Of a stretch of 47,968 bases of DNA, positions 16,170 to 24,807 are shown one piece after another; the first letter of the stretch is position 1; each line of letters begins with the position of its first letter. The position numbers and the translations under genes were made by a program. A model generated the notes under the pieces. It ran no database searches and had not been told where the DNA came from. It was given only the letters and a program-made list of their open reading frames with translations. The DNA comes from DASVAL01 sp035649575. GTDB taxonomy: Bacteria; Planctomycetota; UBA1135; UBA2386. The stretch is taken from assembly GCA_035649575.1 (NCBI GenBank), contig DASRJH010000150.1:1-47968 (forward strand). Reading direction: 5' to 3'.

Positions 16170-16918
16170 CGCGATGCGGAAATCGAGTGGGGAACGAAAC
16201 GGGGGTCGCTGGCTGAGGCCAGCCCCAGGGCGCGGCACTCGGCCCAGAAATGGCGCAGGCCACGCACGTCTTCGTCGTCGAGGTCGTAGTGGGCCGCGCC
16301 GTGCGTGCCATCGACCGCGCCGAGCTGGCGGCCGCGCGCGCGCGCAGCGATCAGAATCTTCATGATCGCAGCGGCGTCGGCGCCCGCGCGCACGAGCCAG
16401 ACCGCGAACACGAACGGCAGCCTGGTCCACTGCTGCCACATCTGGCCGAGGTCCCAGACCTCGCGATCGCCGGCGGCGGCCTGCAGCCCGCAGTCGCCGA
16501 TCAGCAGCACGAGGTCGTGGGGCAGCGTGGCCGGGCTCAGCGTGGGCCTGATCGCCTCGAAGTGCACGTCCGGTGCCACCTCGGCGGCGTGCACGCGCGC
16601 GAGCAGCAGCCGCAGCAAGGCACTCGACGTGGCCGAGCTCTGGTCGAGACCGACGGAACGGATCGGGACACCGCGCCGGCGGAACGCGCGCACCGAGCGG
16701 ATCTCGCGCTTGCACGCGATGCCGAGGCCCGGCACGACGGAATACCCGGGCTGCTGTACGGCCTCGACGGACGACACGAGCGCACAGTCGAGCTGGTCGG
16801 CTTGCAGCGCACGGATCAGCTCGGTCGGGGGCGCCTTCACGAACACGACGTGCGGATCGGAATCCAGGCCTGCGAGCAGGGGCGCGCCGACGCCGTACGG
16901 TACTCCGCCAATACGCAT
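16166..16918 (-). CDS. mqnA: Chorismate dehydratase MqnA (futalosine menaquinone pathway)
   Basis: This is a 250-residue protein with the periplasmic-binding-like fold of MqnA/MqnD. Visible signatures are the start RIGGVPYGVGAPLLAGL, PTELIRALQADQLDCALVSSVE, the SVGLDQSSATSSALLRLLL segment, LIGDCGLQA, and WDLGQMWQQWTRLPFVFAVW. The family enzyme dehydrates chorismate to 3-enolpyruvylbenzoate, the first step of futalosine-dependent menaquinone synthesis. No other mqn genes are in the window. Its TGA overlaps the top6B ATG (ATGA), implying translational coupling to topoisomerase VI, with no obvious metabolic reason. The ATG at 16918 gives the canonical N-terminus. Confidence 0.85.
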   Translation of the reverse strand: MRIGGVPYGVGAPLLAGLDSDPHVVFVKAPPTELIRALQADQLDCALVSSVEAVQQPGYSVVPGLGIACKREIRSVRAFRRRGVPIRSVGLDQSSATSSALLRLLLARVHAAEVAPDVHFEAIRPTLSPATLPHDLVLLIGDCGLQAAAGDREVWDLGQMWQQWTRLPFVFAVWLVRAGADAAAIMKILIAARARGRQLGAVDGTHGAAHYDLDDEDVRGLRHFWAECRALGLASASDPRFVPHSISASR

Positions 16919-17072
16919 CACGATGCTGATGGGCTCTGACCAGCCCGATGCGGAACATACCGCGCGCGGGCGGCGCCGGAAGCACAAAGGTGTACGACGT
17001 TGCTTGTCTTGCCAGCTGCCACGATGCTGGGTGCTCGCTGACGGTGGCCTTCGATCGCCGTCCCTCCCTCGC

Positions 17073-17609
17073 ATGAGCCGCCGCACCGTGTTCTCCCTGG
17101 TTCTGCTGCTGCTCGTCGCGGCCTGGTTCCTCGTCACGGGCCTGGTCCGCGCGCACGTCAACGACCTGATCCAGGAATCCGTCGGCAAGCACATGCCGGA
17201 CTTCTCGCTGGCGGACCACTCGGGCAGGGTCTGGACCGCGGCCGACCTGAAGGGCAAACGCGCCGTGCTGCACTTCTTCCGTTCGCGCTGCCATTCGTGC
17301 GACGTCGAGGCGCCCGCGATGCTCGAGCTCGAAGGCAAGCTGTCGGAAGACACCGTGCTGTTGCACGTGATGACCGACGCGGTGCTCGACTTCCCGGCCG
17401 AGCTGACGACGGAGACGATCGCAAAGAAGAACTTCCAGCGGCCGGTGCTCCTGGCCGACGCGAAGTTCGTCGACGCGTTCCACCAGGTGAAGTGGTCGAA
17501 CGTGACGCCGATCACCTACGTCGTCGATGCGGCCGGCGTGATCCGGTTCGGGCTCCGCGGCGCGCAGACGCGAGGGGCGATCGAAGAGGCGCTCGCCGCG
17601 GCACGGTGA
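17073..17609 (+). CDS. TlpA/AhpC-like membrane-anchored thioredoxin-fold protein
   Basis: This is a 178-residue protein. An N-terminal hydrophobic anchor (about 6-26) is followed by a redoxin fold: MPDFSLADHSGRVW, then FFRSRCHSCDVEAPAM with the CxxC redox pair (CHSC), and a cis-Pro loop near TPITYVVD. Proteins of this type act outside the membrane as thiol-disulfide oxidoreductases, often in cytochrome c maturation or protein repair, which would suit the c-type cytochromes encoded further along. It is divergent from mqnA and ends 6 bases before the zeta-toxin gene, so it may be co-transcribed with that pair. Confidence 0.8.
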   Translation: MSRRTVFSLVLLLLVAAWFLVTGLVRAHVNDLIQESVGKHMPDFSLADHSGRVWTAADLKGKRAVLHFFRSRCHSCDVEAPAMLELEGKLSEDTVLLHVMTDAVLDFPAELTTETIAKKNFQRPVLLADAKFVDAFHQVKWSNVTPITYVVDAAGVIRFGLRGAQTRGAIEEALAAAR

Positions 17610-17615
17610 CAGCCG

Positions 17616-18191
17616 ATGACGAGCATCCCGCAACCGCGCGTTCTCGTGCTGGCCGGCCCGAATGGCGCGGGCAAGTCTACGACGTCGCAGCAGCTCGTGC
17701 ACGACCAGCTCGGCATCGCGAACTTCGTCAATGCCGACACCATTGCACGCGGTCTCGCTGCGTTCGAGCCGGAGAGAGTGGCCGCGGCCGCAGGCCGCAT
17801 CATGCTGCATCGCTTGCGTGAACTGGCAGCCGCGCGAGCCGACTTCGCCTTCGAGACCAACCTGGCGTCGCGCACGTTGGCGCCCTGGCTGACGAGCCTG
17901 CGTGCTTCTGGTTACCGCCTGTTGCTGGTGTTCCTGTGGCTGCCCAGTGCCGAAGCAGCGATCACACGCGTGCGCTGCCGCGTCCGTGAGGGCGGCCACC
18001 ATGTGCCCGACGAGATCGTGCGACGTCGGTACGAACGTGGTCTTGCCAACCTGCGCAGCACCTTCCTGCCGATGGCCGACGCGGTATGGTTGTTCGACAG
18101 CAGTCGAATGCCGGCGCGTCTCGTTGCCTCGGGACCGCCCGCAGCTCTGACCGAGTTGGACCATGACGTCGTTCGACGGATACTGCCATGA
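17616..18191 (+). CDS. Zeta-toxin-family P-loop kinase
   Basis: This is a 191-residue protein. Walker A is VLAGPNGAGKST at the N-terminus; VNADTIARGL and FAFETNLASRT follow. The segment VREGGHHVPDEIVRRRYERGLANL is characteristic of chromosomal zeta-toxin-like proteins. Zeta toxins phosphorylate UDP-N-acetylglucosamine or related UDP-sugars and block wall synthesis. Many chromosomal homologues are unproven, so toxicity is inference. The stop overlaps the start of the following small gene by ATGA, a toxin-antitoxin-like layout. Confidence 0.8.
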   Translation: MTSIPQPRVLVLAGPNGAGKSTTSQQLVHDQLGIANFVNADTIARGLAAFEPERVAAAAGRIMLHRLRELAAARADFAFETNLASRTLAPWLTSLRASGYRLLLVFLWLPSAEAAITRVRCRVREGGHHVPDEIVRRRYERGLANLRSTFLPMADAVWLFDSSRMPARLVASGPPAALTELDHDVVRRILP

Positions 18192-18409
18192 TGCCACCAC
18201 CCGACCCCCGCGAAGACCCGGCCGCCATTGCCGCAGCCGTGACCCGTGCTGGCGAGGAACTGCGTCGCCGCAACCGGTTGCTTGGGGTGCCGCTAGCTTT
18301 GTGGCGAGACGGGCGAATGCAGCTTGTCGACCCCACGACTCTCGAGCCCGTCGCGTGGCCACCAGGCGTTCGCGAGGACGAACCGCCGCCGTTGTCACCC
18401 CGCTCTTGA
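18188..18409 (+). CDS. Small partner protein of the zeta-like kinase, candidate antitoxin
   Basis: This is a 73-residue protein whose ATG overlaps the TGA of the zeta-like gene. The first half is acidic and helical (AAAVTRAGEELRRRN), followed by a beta-type segment LGVPLALWRDGRMQLVDP and a Pro/Glu-rich end. The G-x-PL-x-x-WRDG pattern is one I associate with small genes paired with zeta-like kinases. In classical epsilon-zeta loci the antitoxin comes first; here it comes second. Function as an antitoxin is inferred from pairing only. Confidence 0.6.
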   Translation: MMPPPDPREDPAAIAAAVTRAGEELRRRNRLLGVPLALWRDGRMQLVDPTTLEPVAWPPGVREDEPPPLSPRS

Positions 18410-18501
18410 CCGGGTCCGCGGCGCCGGTGTCTTGCCGGACGCACGAGGCACGCGTCGAGCTGGCCCCCAGTGCATTGAGACACCGCGTGCACGGGTAGAA
18501 C

Positions 18502-18533
18502 GGGCGCCGATCCCTCCAAGAGGACCGGCGCCC
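18502..18533. terminator. Bidirectional hairpin terminator between convergent genes
   Basis: GGGCGCCGATCC (18502-18513) pairs with GGACCGGCGCCC (18522-18533) across an 8-base loop, with one mismatch in 12. It lies between the + strand stop at 18409 and the - strand stop at 18618. There is no T-tract, which is common in GC-rich genomes. Confidence 0.6.
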
Positions 18534-18617
18534 AGGCCCGCCTTCGATCAGTGCTCCACCGCCGCGGCGAGCAGACGGCGGCGAGGAACTCGATGGCCGA
18601 GCTACAACGTCATCGGA

Positions 18618-19505
18618 TCAACGATCGTCCGGTTTGCCACCGCTCTTCTTGGGCAGATCCTTGCGATCCTTCTCGCTATCGAGCTTGCGCTCCCACTTCG
18701 GGGCAGGGACACCGTAGTGCTGGTAGCAGCGCTGGCGCAATTCGGCCGACGGTTGCTGCGAGGCGTCCTTGCAAGTCGGCGCGTCTTCGAGTCGGGCCGG
18801 GTCCGTCTCGGTCAGAAGCTGCAGGCTCCCGCCGTGCTCCTTGATCTGCACCAGCGACCAGGGCAGCGGCACGAGCTTGCTTCCGTGTGGCATCACGGCG
18901 AACGCGATGGCCTGCTCGGCAGGCACGAACCACAGCACGGGCGCCGCCTTCTTGGTCTTTGCCTCGCTGGCATCGGCCGCTGCCGGCTCGCTCGCGCGGC
19001 CCGAGGCCGGGCCGCCTGCCGTCGCGAGCATCAGCTCCGACGCGAGCAGCTGGTTCTCCTTGCGGACGGCCGGTTCCTTGGACGGCTTGCCGACTTCATC
19101 GAGCCCGGCGAACGCGAGGTTTGGCTCGACCGTGAGCCAGCGCTTGCTGGCTTCGTCCCAGCGAACGGCCTTCGCAGGCAGGACGCGGCACAGCGGTGGC
19201 TGGCCGTCGGCCGCGCCCGCATTCTCGACGTGAAGCTCGACGAGACGCCCGTCGCGAGTGAATTGTGCATCGCGAATGCGCGCGAACGGCTGGTAGGCCG
19301 CGGTGCCGCCGCCGTCCTTCTGGGACTCCGGCGTGGCGGCCAGCGGCTGGCGCTGGAACACCGTCTCGATCGTCAGCGACTGCAGCGACTGCAGCGCGAT
19401 CTCGGCTCGCGGCGCGGGTTCGCCCGCGCCACCCGGTGTCTGGGCTGCGACACTGGCGAGCACGAGCGCTGTGGGAAAGAAGCGCGAAAGAAGATCCATC
19501 GACAT
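18618..19505 (-). CDS. Secreted protein of unknown function, possibly PRC-barrel-like
   Basis: This is a 295-residue protein with a strong ribosome site GGAGGT 5 bases before the ATG at 19505. The signal peptide ends near residue 21 (SVAAQ). Two similar beta-rich segments can be seen: FARIRDAQFTRDGRLVELHVEN with RVLPAKAVRWDE, and APVLWFVPAEQAIAFAVMPHG with VPLPWSLVQI. They recall PRC-barrel modules but the match is weak. An Ala/Glu-rich low-complexity linker separates them, and the C-terminus is highly charged. It is divergent from an ECF sigma gene 223 bases away. Confidence 0.6.
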   Translation of the reverse strand: MSMDLLSRFFPTALVLASVAAQTPGGAGEPAPRAEIALQSLQSLTIETVFQRQPLAATPESQKDGGGTAAYQPFARIRDAQFTRDGRLVELHVENAGAADGQPPLCRVLPAKAVRWDEASKRWLTVEPNLAFAGLDEVGKPSKEPAVRKENQLLASELMLATAGGPASGRASEPAAADASEAKTKKAAPVLWFVPAEQAIAFAVMPHGSKLVPLPWSLVQIKEHGGSLQLLTETDPARLEDAPTCKDASQQPSAELRQRCYQHYGVPAPKWERKLDSEKDRKDLPKKSGGKPDDR

Positions 19506-19728
19506 ACATGACCTCCAATGGTTGGTGTCGGATCAGAGTCCTTTGCCCCGGGGCAGCTGTTAGCAGCGCTTTTCACGAAGTTTTCGGTGGCAGGCAGCCG
19601 CAGACGCAGGACTTGCACGGGGCATGCCTTGCAGCAGTCCCGGGGCCACGTCGTGGCAGCTGAGGAAAGGGAATGGAAGGGAATCGACGGCCGGCTCGTT
19701 CGGCCACGCGCGTAGGCACTGGCCCCTC

Positions 19729-20310
19729 ATGATGCCGATCCCTGAGACGAAGCTGATCCAGAAGGCGCGCGCCGGTTGCCGGCGTTCGTTCGCACGGCTG
19801 TGGAACGAACACTGTGGCTGCGTGCGCGCCGTCGTCTTCCGCCTGCTGCCCGAGCAGCTCGCCGAAGACGTGGTGCAGGACGTGGCCGTCGCAGCGCTCG
19901 CCGGCATCCGCTCGCTGCGAGACACGGAGGGGGGACGCTTCGATGCGTGGCTGCGAGCGATCGCTCACAACCGGGCTTGCAGCGCGCTGACGCTGCGGCG
20001 CCAGCATCGCGAGGTGGAGGGCAGCGAGCCTCGCGTCGAAACAGCCGTTGCGCGTGAGGCCGACGGCCTCGATGCGTTGCAACGCGGCGAACTGCATGCG
20101 GCCCTGCGGCGTCTGCCGCGCTGCTACCGCCTGCCGTTGCGGCTGCGCTTCCTGCGGGGCTTCTCGGGGCCGGAGATCGCCTCGCGTCTCGGCATGACAC
20201 CGGGTTCGGTTCGCGTCTGCCTGTGCCGTGGACTGCGCCGGTTGCGCGGCGGATTGAGCGGGCGCGATGGCTGGCTGCCGGGATCTGCTCGCGCGTCGTC
20301 GCCCGCATGA
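19729..20310 (+). CDS. ECF-type RNA polymerase sigma factor
   Basis: This is a 193-residue protein. Region 2 appears as FARLWNEHCGCVRAVVF, EQLAEDVVQDVAVAAL and GRFDAWLRAIAHNRA. Region 4 appears as ALRRLPRCYRLPLRLRFLRGFSGPEIASRLGMTPGSVRVCLCRGLRRLR. The ATG at 19729 (or the adjacent ATG at 19732) is preferred to upstream in-frame starts because region 2 begins soon after. It ends 18 bases before the trehalose gene, so the two are likely one operon. No anti-sigma gene with a zinc-finger motif is adjacent. Confidence 0.85.
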   Translation: MMPIPETKLIQKARAGCRRSFARLWNEHCGCVRAVVFRLLPEQLAEDVVQDVAVAALAGIRSLRDTEGGRFDAWLRAIAHNRACSALTLRRQHREVEGSEPRVETAVAREADGLDALQRGELHAALRRLPRCYRLPLRLRFLRGFSGPEIASRLGMTPGSVRVCLCRGLRRLRGGLSGRDGWLPGSARASSPA

Positions 20311-20328
20311 TCGCGCACCATCTTCTCC

Positions 20329-22611
20329 ATGACACACACCATCCCACCGCTGAGCCAAGGCGTCATCGCTCCCTCCGCCGCTGGGCAGGGCGTGGGAGCC
20401 GAGAGCAGCAACGGCAACCCGGGCATCATCGTCGTGAGCAACCGGCTGCCGGTGCGAGTGACCGCGACGCGGGCGAAGGTGTCGACGACGCCGAGCGCTG
20501 GCGGTCTCGCTTCGGCGTTGCTCGGGGTTCAAGGCATCCGTGCCTGGGTCGGCTGGCCCGGTGCACCAGTCTCCGACACGCTCCGCGCGCGCGTCGCTGC
20601 GACGCTCGCTCGCGACGGATTGCGACCCGTGTACCTGTCGGCCGAGGAAGAGCGGCACCACTACGGCGGAATGTGCAATGGCGTGCTCTGGCCGCTGCTG
20701 CACTACTTTCCGGACAAGATCGAGTTCGACGCCGCTGCCTGGGACAGCTACGTCGCCGTCAACCGTCGCTTCGCGGAACAGGTGATCGAGATCAGCAAGC
20801 CTGGCGACACCGTCTGGGTGCACGACTTCCAGCTCATGCTGCTGCCCGCGCTGTTGCGCGAACACGGTCCCGATCTCGTGATCGGCTTCTTCCTGCACGT
20901 GCCGTTCCCGTCGTCGGAGCTCTGGCGGCTGTTGCCGCAGCGCGAGGTCCTGCTGCGCGGCCTGCTCGGCGCCGACTACATCGCGTTCCACACGGCCGAT
21001 TACCTGAGCCACTTCCGCAACGCGTGCCTGCGCGTGCTCGGGATCGACTTTGCGCCCGATGCCGTGAAGATCGGCGACCGTCGGATCGGACTCGGCGTGC
21101 ATCCGCTCGGTCCGGACGTCGAGCGCTTCCGCGCCGCATTGGCATCACCCGAGCAGGCGCGCTACGAGGCCGAGTTCGCCGCGCGATGGCGCCATCGAAG
21201 GCTCGTCCTCGGCGTCGAACGCCTCGACTACAGCAAGGGTGTCATGCTGAAGTTGCGCGCCTTCGAGCGCCTGCTGCAGCAGGAACCGGAACGGATCGAA
21301 GACACCGTCATGCTGCAGGTCCTCGTACCGTCGCGCGAGGACAACGAAGGCTACCGACAGCTGCTGCGCGAGATCGAACGCGAGGTCGGCCGCATCAATG
21401 GCCGCTACGGTCGACCGGGGTTGATGCCCCTCGAGTACGTGCACCGCAACCTCGACGAGGTCGAACTCTCGGCCCTCTACTGCCACGCGGACCTCTGCAT
21501 GGTGGCCCCGGTCCGGGATGGCATGAACCTCGTGGCGCAGGAGTTCGTGCTCTGCCAGGGCCTGACCATGGACCGGGCCGACCGCACCTGCGGCGTGCTC
21601 GTGCTGAGCGAGTTCGCGGGCTCCGCGTTCTCGCTCGCGCGGGCGATCATGGTGAACCCGTGGGACATCGATGCCCTGACGGCGTCCATTCCGACGGGGC
21701 TCGGTCTTCCGCTCGCCGAGCGACACGACCGGATCGGCGAGATGCTCGAGCGCGTGCTCGATCTCGACAGCAGTCGTTGGGCAGGCCGGTTCCTCGGCCG
21801 CCTGCGCAGCGCGGCGGCCAGGAACGACCGCGCGCACAGCGCGCCTCTCGACGGTCGCTTGCGCGACGAGGTCGCGGGTCGTTTCCGCCGGGCATCGCGT
21901 CGCCAACTGTTCCTCGACTACGATGGCACGCTGCAGGACCTCGCGCGTCGTCCGGAGCTCGCAGCCCCGACGCCACCGGTCCTCGACCTGCTGCAGCGGC
22001 TCGCGACCACCTCTGGTACCGAGGTGCATGTGGTCAGCGGCCGGCGGCGCGGTACGCTCGACGCATGGCTCGGGCACCTGCCGATCCATCTGGCCGCCGA
22101 ACACGGCTACTTCCGCCGCGCCCCCGGTGGCGAATGGCAGCGACAAGCCAACATCGACGTGTCCTGGCTGCCGCGCGTGACCGAGCTGCTCAAGCAGGTC
22201 GCGGAAGAGGTTCCCGGGTCGTTCCTCGAACGGAAGTCGAGCGGGCTCTGCTGGCACTATCGGCTCGCGGACCCCGAGTACGGTGCGTGGCGAGCCGGCG
22301 AGCTGCTGCAGACGCTCGACCAGCTGTTCAGCCAGGAGGCCGCCGAGCACCTGCACGGGAACATGGTCGTGGAGGTTCGCGCCAAGGGGGCGGACAAAGG
22401 CGCCTATGTCGCGTCGATGCTCGCCGCGTCCCCACCGGCCGACTTCGTGCTCTGTGCCGGTGACGATCGGACGGACCAGGACATGTATGCGCGCATGCCA
22501 AGAGATGCGATCGTCGTCAACGTCGGCCCGGCCCTCGTGAACGGACCCTACGTGGTCGCGTCGCCCGCGGAGCTGCGCCGCCTGTTGAACGCGTTGACGA
22601 ATCCCGCGTGA
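20329..22611 (+). CDS. otsAB: Fused trehalose-6-phosphate synthase/phosphatase
   Basis: This is a 760-residue two-domain enzyme. The N-terminal GT20 domain has VVSNRLPVRV near 35, HDFQLMLLPALLRE, HVPFPSSE, GVERLDYSKGV (Arg/Lys that bind substrate phosphates) and VRDGMNLVAQEF. It joins a glucosyl donor (UDP-glucose in most homologues) to glucose-6-phosphate. The C-terminal HAD phosphatase has LDYDGTL near 529 and CAGDDRTDQDM near 711 and removes the phosphate to give trehalose. In E. coli the two steps are separate proteins (OtsA, OtsB); fusions are known in eukaryotes and some bacteria. The ECF sigma gene just upstream suggests stress control. Confidence 0.93.
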   Translation: MTHTIPPLSQGVIAPSAAGQGVGAESSNGNPGIIVVSNRLPVRVTATRAKVSTTPSAGGLASALLGVQGIRAWVGWPGAPVSDTLRARVAATLARDGLRPVYLSAEEERHHYGGMCNGVLWPLLHYFPDKIEFDAAAWDSYVAVNRRFAEQVIEISKPGDTVWVHDFQLMLLPALLREHGPDLVIGFFLHVPFPSSELWRLLPQREVLLRGLLGADYIAFHTADYLSHFRNACLRVLGIDFAPDAVKIGDRRIGLGVHPLGPDVERFRAALASPEQARYEAEFAARWRHRRLVLGVERLDYSKGVMLKLRAFERLLQQEPERIEDTVMLQVLVPSREDNEGYRQLLREIEREVGRINGRYGRPGLMPLEYVHRNLDEVELSALYCHADLCMVAPVRDGMNLVAQEFVLCQGLTMDRADRTCGVLVLSEFAGSAFSLARAIMVNPWDIDALTASIPTGLGLPLAERHDRIGEMLERVLDLDSSRWAGRFLGRLRSAAARNDRAHSAPLDGRLRDEVAGRFRRASRRQLFLDYDGTLQDLARRPELAAPTPPVLDLLQRLATTSGTEVHVVSGRRRGTLDAWLGHLPIHLAAEHGYFRRAPGGEWQRQANIDVSWLPRVTELLKQVAEEVPGSFLERKSSGLCWHYRLADPEYGAWRAGELLQTLDQLFSQEAAEHLHGNMVVEVRAKGADKGAYVASMLAASPPADFVLCAGDDRTDQDMYARMPRDAIVVNVGPALVNGPYVVASPAELRRLLNALTNPA

Positions 22612-22698
22612 TTCCCTGCGGCTTCGTGCAACCGCTGGCGAATCCGGTGCACAGAGCGTGGGCGCGTGTCGCGCCCTTCAGGAGGGTCGGGTGTTACC

Positions 22699-23259
22699 AT
22701 GTCTTCCATGCCGGTTCCCAGAATCACGACTGCCGAAGAACTGTTGTCACTGGACGAACCGGGAATCTGTCACGAGCTCGTTCGCGGGCAGCTGCGAAGG
22801 ACGAGCCCCGCCGGCCATTGGCATGGCGGTGTCGAGATGGTGCTCTGCGAGCTGCTCTCGCACCACGTCCGCGTGAACAAGTTGGGCAGGGCCTACTCGG
22901 GCGATACGGGCTTTCTCATGGCTCGCAACCCCGACACCGTGCTCAGTCCGGACGCGGCGTTCGTGACCAACGAACGGATGCCGCCCCCGCGCAGCCGGGG
23001 TTACTTCCCGGGTCCGCCGGACCTCGCCGTCGAGATCCGATCTCCCGATGACATGCGCAGGAGTCTGCACCGGAAAGCTCTCTCGTGGCTCCGCCACGGT
23101 GCACGCATGGTCTGGGTCATCGATCCGATGGCGGCCGACGCCACCGTCTACCGCAGCAAGGACGACGTGCGCGATGTTGGCGCAGACGGAGATCTCCTGG
23201 GTGAGGACGTCGTGCCAGGGTTACGCGTGGCGCTGCGCGAACTCTTCCGGGCCGACTGA
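22699..23259 (+). CDS. Uma2-family PD-(D/E)XK nuclease-like protein
   Basis: This is a 186-residue protein. The ATG at 22699 follows an AGGAGGG ribosome site. The Uma2/DUF820 pattern is clear: TAEELLSLDE and ELVRGQLRRTSPAG near the start, SPDAAFVTNER, PPDLAVEIRSPDD, then RKALSWLRHGARMVWVIDP. The acidic residues and the Lys match the restriction-endonuclease-like core. Biological roles of Uma2 proteins are not settled. These genes are numerous in cyanobacteria, planctomycetes and chloroflexi. It converges with the 5'-nucleotidase gene, with a 10-base gap. Confidence 0.85.
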   Translation: MSSMPVPRITTAEELLSLDEPGICHELVRGQLRRTSPAGHWHGGVEMVLCELLSHHVRVNKLGRAYSGDTGFLMARNPDTVLSPDAAFVTNERMPPPRSRGYFPGPPDLAVEIRSPDDMRRSLHRKALSWLRHGARMVWVIDPMAADATVYRSKDDVRDVGADGDLLGEDVVPGLRVALRELFRAD

Positions 23260-23269
23260 ATTCGGACCC

Positions 23270-24727
23270 TCACCGCCCCGCGTCGTCGTGCGGCAGACTC
23301 CCGTGCGCGGCGCGCAGGTAGCCGAACGGCGTCAGGCTCTGCAGGTTCGAGACGCGCGACGTGTAGACGTCGGCATGCCGCTCGATCTGGCGCGCGAGAC
23401 GGCTCTTGTCGTTGCCGGCGCGCATCGACGGGCCCCAGTGCGGGTGGCCGAGCTGTCCGCTCTGCCGCGCGAGCGGCACGATGCGCAGATCCAACGCCTC
23501 GGACTCGGCGCGCAGCGCGCGCAGCCGTTCCTGGATCGCCGCAGCGGACATCGCGACCGTTGCGGGCGGCCGCGACTTGTGTTCGAGCCGCTGCAGTGCG
23601 AGCCGCAGCGTCGCCTGTTCGTGTTCGAGGCGTTCCTTCTCGCGCATGAGGCCCTCCAACTCGGCCTGCCCGGCAGCGAACGCCTGCTCCTGCCGCACCT
23701 CGTCCTCGAGCTCGCGCAGCACGAGGGCCGTGCGCCAGCGGCGCAGCTGGCTCGACACGTGCACGTCGGCGTAGACGTGGTCGCCGACGTAGAGGATCTC
23801 CGAGCCGTCGACGTCGAAGTGGGCTTGCACCGCGGCGGCATTGCCGCCGCGATAGACGGCGCCGGCGACGAGAGGACCCTGCAGCGGGCGCGTCGCGCCG
23901 GAGTCGTCGATCACCTCGAGGAACGGCGCCTCCTTCTCGAAGAACGCCGGCTTCTTCGTCTGCACGATGACGAGGTCGAACAGGTCGCGCCAGTGCTTGG
24001 GACTGCCCTCGGTGGTGCCGAGGAAGCGGTCGAACGCGTAGCTCATCATCGGGCGCGCGTAGTGCCACTCGGAATTCGTCGCGAGGAACAGCTTCTTGCC
24101 GGCCTGCTTGAGGTCGAGAAGCGTCTGCGGCAGCTGCGGGTCGAGGTCCACGAAGCGCTGCGGATCGGCGATGATCTCGGCCTTGAGCTGGCCCTCGAGG
24201 TGCGCTGCGTCCATCGTCGTGCCGACCAGGTCGTAGAGGCTCCGGTAGTCGAGTGCGGTGCCGAGGGCGCCGCGGTCGAGCAACTCGACGAGCTGGCCGT
24301 AGATGCACGACTCGGACAGCGAGAACAGCGTGTTGAGGAACACCCAGCGCGGTTCACTGAGGTCGACCCAGACCTGGTTGTAGGTCTTGCGCTGCGCCTC
24401 GTGGGGCAGGTACTGCGTGCCGTGGGCCGCCTGCGTCACGTAGCCGAAGCGGTTGGCCTTCACGATGTTGCCGAGCGCCAGGTCGACGATCAGACCGCGC
24501 GCGAACAGGTCGGCCTGAAAATGCAGGTTGCCCACGGGCAGCCCGCGTTCGAGCAGGCGCTGTTGCACGTGGGCGTAGGCCCGGGCCTCCCAGGAGTGCA
24601 CGTCGTAGTGCACGAGCGTGTAGTCCATGTCGAACCCGAGTGCCCGGATCGAACGCATGTTGAGCGTGCGGTTGCAGAAGACGCGCCGCTCGGGTGGGGG
24701 CTCGAAGTCGGAACGAACTGTGGCCAT
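23270..24727 (-). CDS. HAD-type purine 5'-nucleotidase (NT5C2-like)
   Basis: This is a 485-residue protein. The HAD nucleophile motif LGFDMDYTLVHY has Asp33 and Asp35. Motif II is KKLFLATNSEWHYA and motif IV is EILYVGDHVYADV. A long helical, coiled-coil-like insert follows (RELEDEVRQEQAF onward, about 345-400). This matches the HAD family that includes cytosolic IMP/GMP-preferring 5'-nucleotidase and Legionella-type homologues. The reaction removes the 5' phosphate from purine nucleoside monophosphates. The substrate is inferred from the family. A minus-strand TAGAAC lies 6 bases before the ATG with no ribosome site. Confidence 0.85.
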   Translation of the reverse strand: MATVRSDFEPPPERRVFCNRTLNMRSIRALGFDMDYTLVHYDVHSWEARAYAHVQQRLLERGLPVGNLHFQADLFARGLIVDLALGNIVKANRFGYVTQAAHGTQYLPHEAQRKTYNQVWVDLSEPRWVFLNTLFSLSESCIYGQLVELLDRGALGTALDYRSLYDLVGTTMDAAHLEGQLKAEIIADPQRFVDLDPQLPQTLLDLKQAGKKLFLATNSEWHYARPMMSYAFDRFLGTTEGSPKHWRDLFDLVIVQTKKPAFFEKEAPFLEVIDDSGATRPLQGPLVAGAVYRGGNAAAVQAHFDVDGSEILYVGDHVYADVHVSSQLRRWRTALVLRELEDEVRQEQAFAAGQAELEGLMREKERLEHEQATLRLALQRLEHKSRPPATVAMSAAAIQERLRALRAESEALDLRIVPLARQSGQLGHPHWGPSMRAGNDKSRLARQIERHADVYTSRVSNLQSLTPFGYLRAAHGSLPHDDAGR

Positions 24728-24733
24728 GGGTGG

Positions 24734-24739
24734 GTTCTA
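24734..24739 (-). promoter_or_regulatory. Putative extended -10 element TGG-TAGAAC, near-leaderless
   Basis: On the minus strand GTGG-TAGAAC-CCACCC-ATG places the hexamer 6 bases before the 5'-nucleotidase start. The flanking GGGTGG and CCACCC also pair as a 6-bp stem. The same 11 bases, GTGGTAGAACC, recur before the gene starting at 30866. Confidence 0.45.
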
Positions 24740-24807
24740 CCACCCGCCGCAGTGATCACGCCGTGCCAGCGCGGGATCGACCGGAGAACTGAACTGATGG
24801 TTTCAGT

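Noticed and set aside
16983..17016. AAGGTGTACGACGTTGCTT upstream of the TlpA-like gene as a sigma-54 promoter
   Set aside because: GG and GC are one base too far apart and the -24 region otherwise does not fit.
16170..18398. Upstream in-frame extension of topoisomerase VI subunit B to 1359 residues
   Set aside because: The extension runs through mqnA in another frame and opposite the TlpA-like and zeta-like genes. The ATGA start at 16169 fits better.
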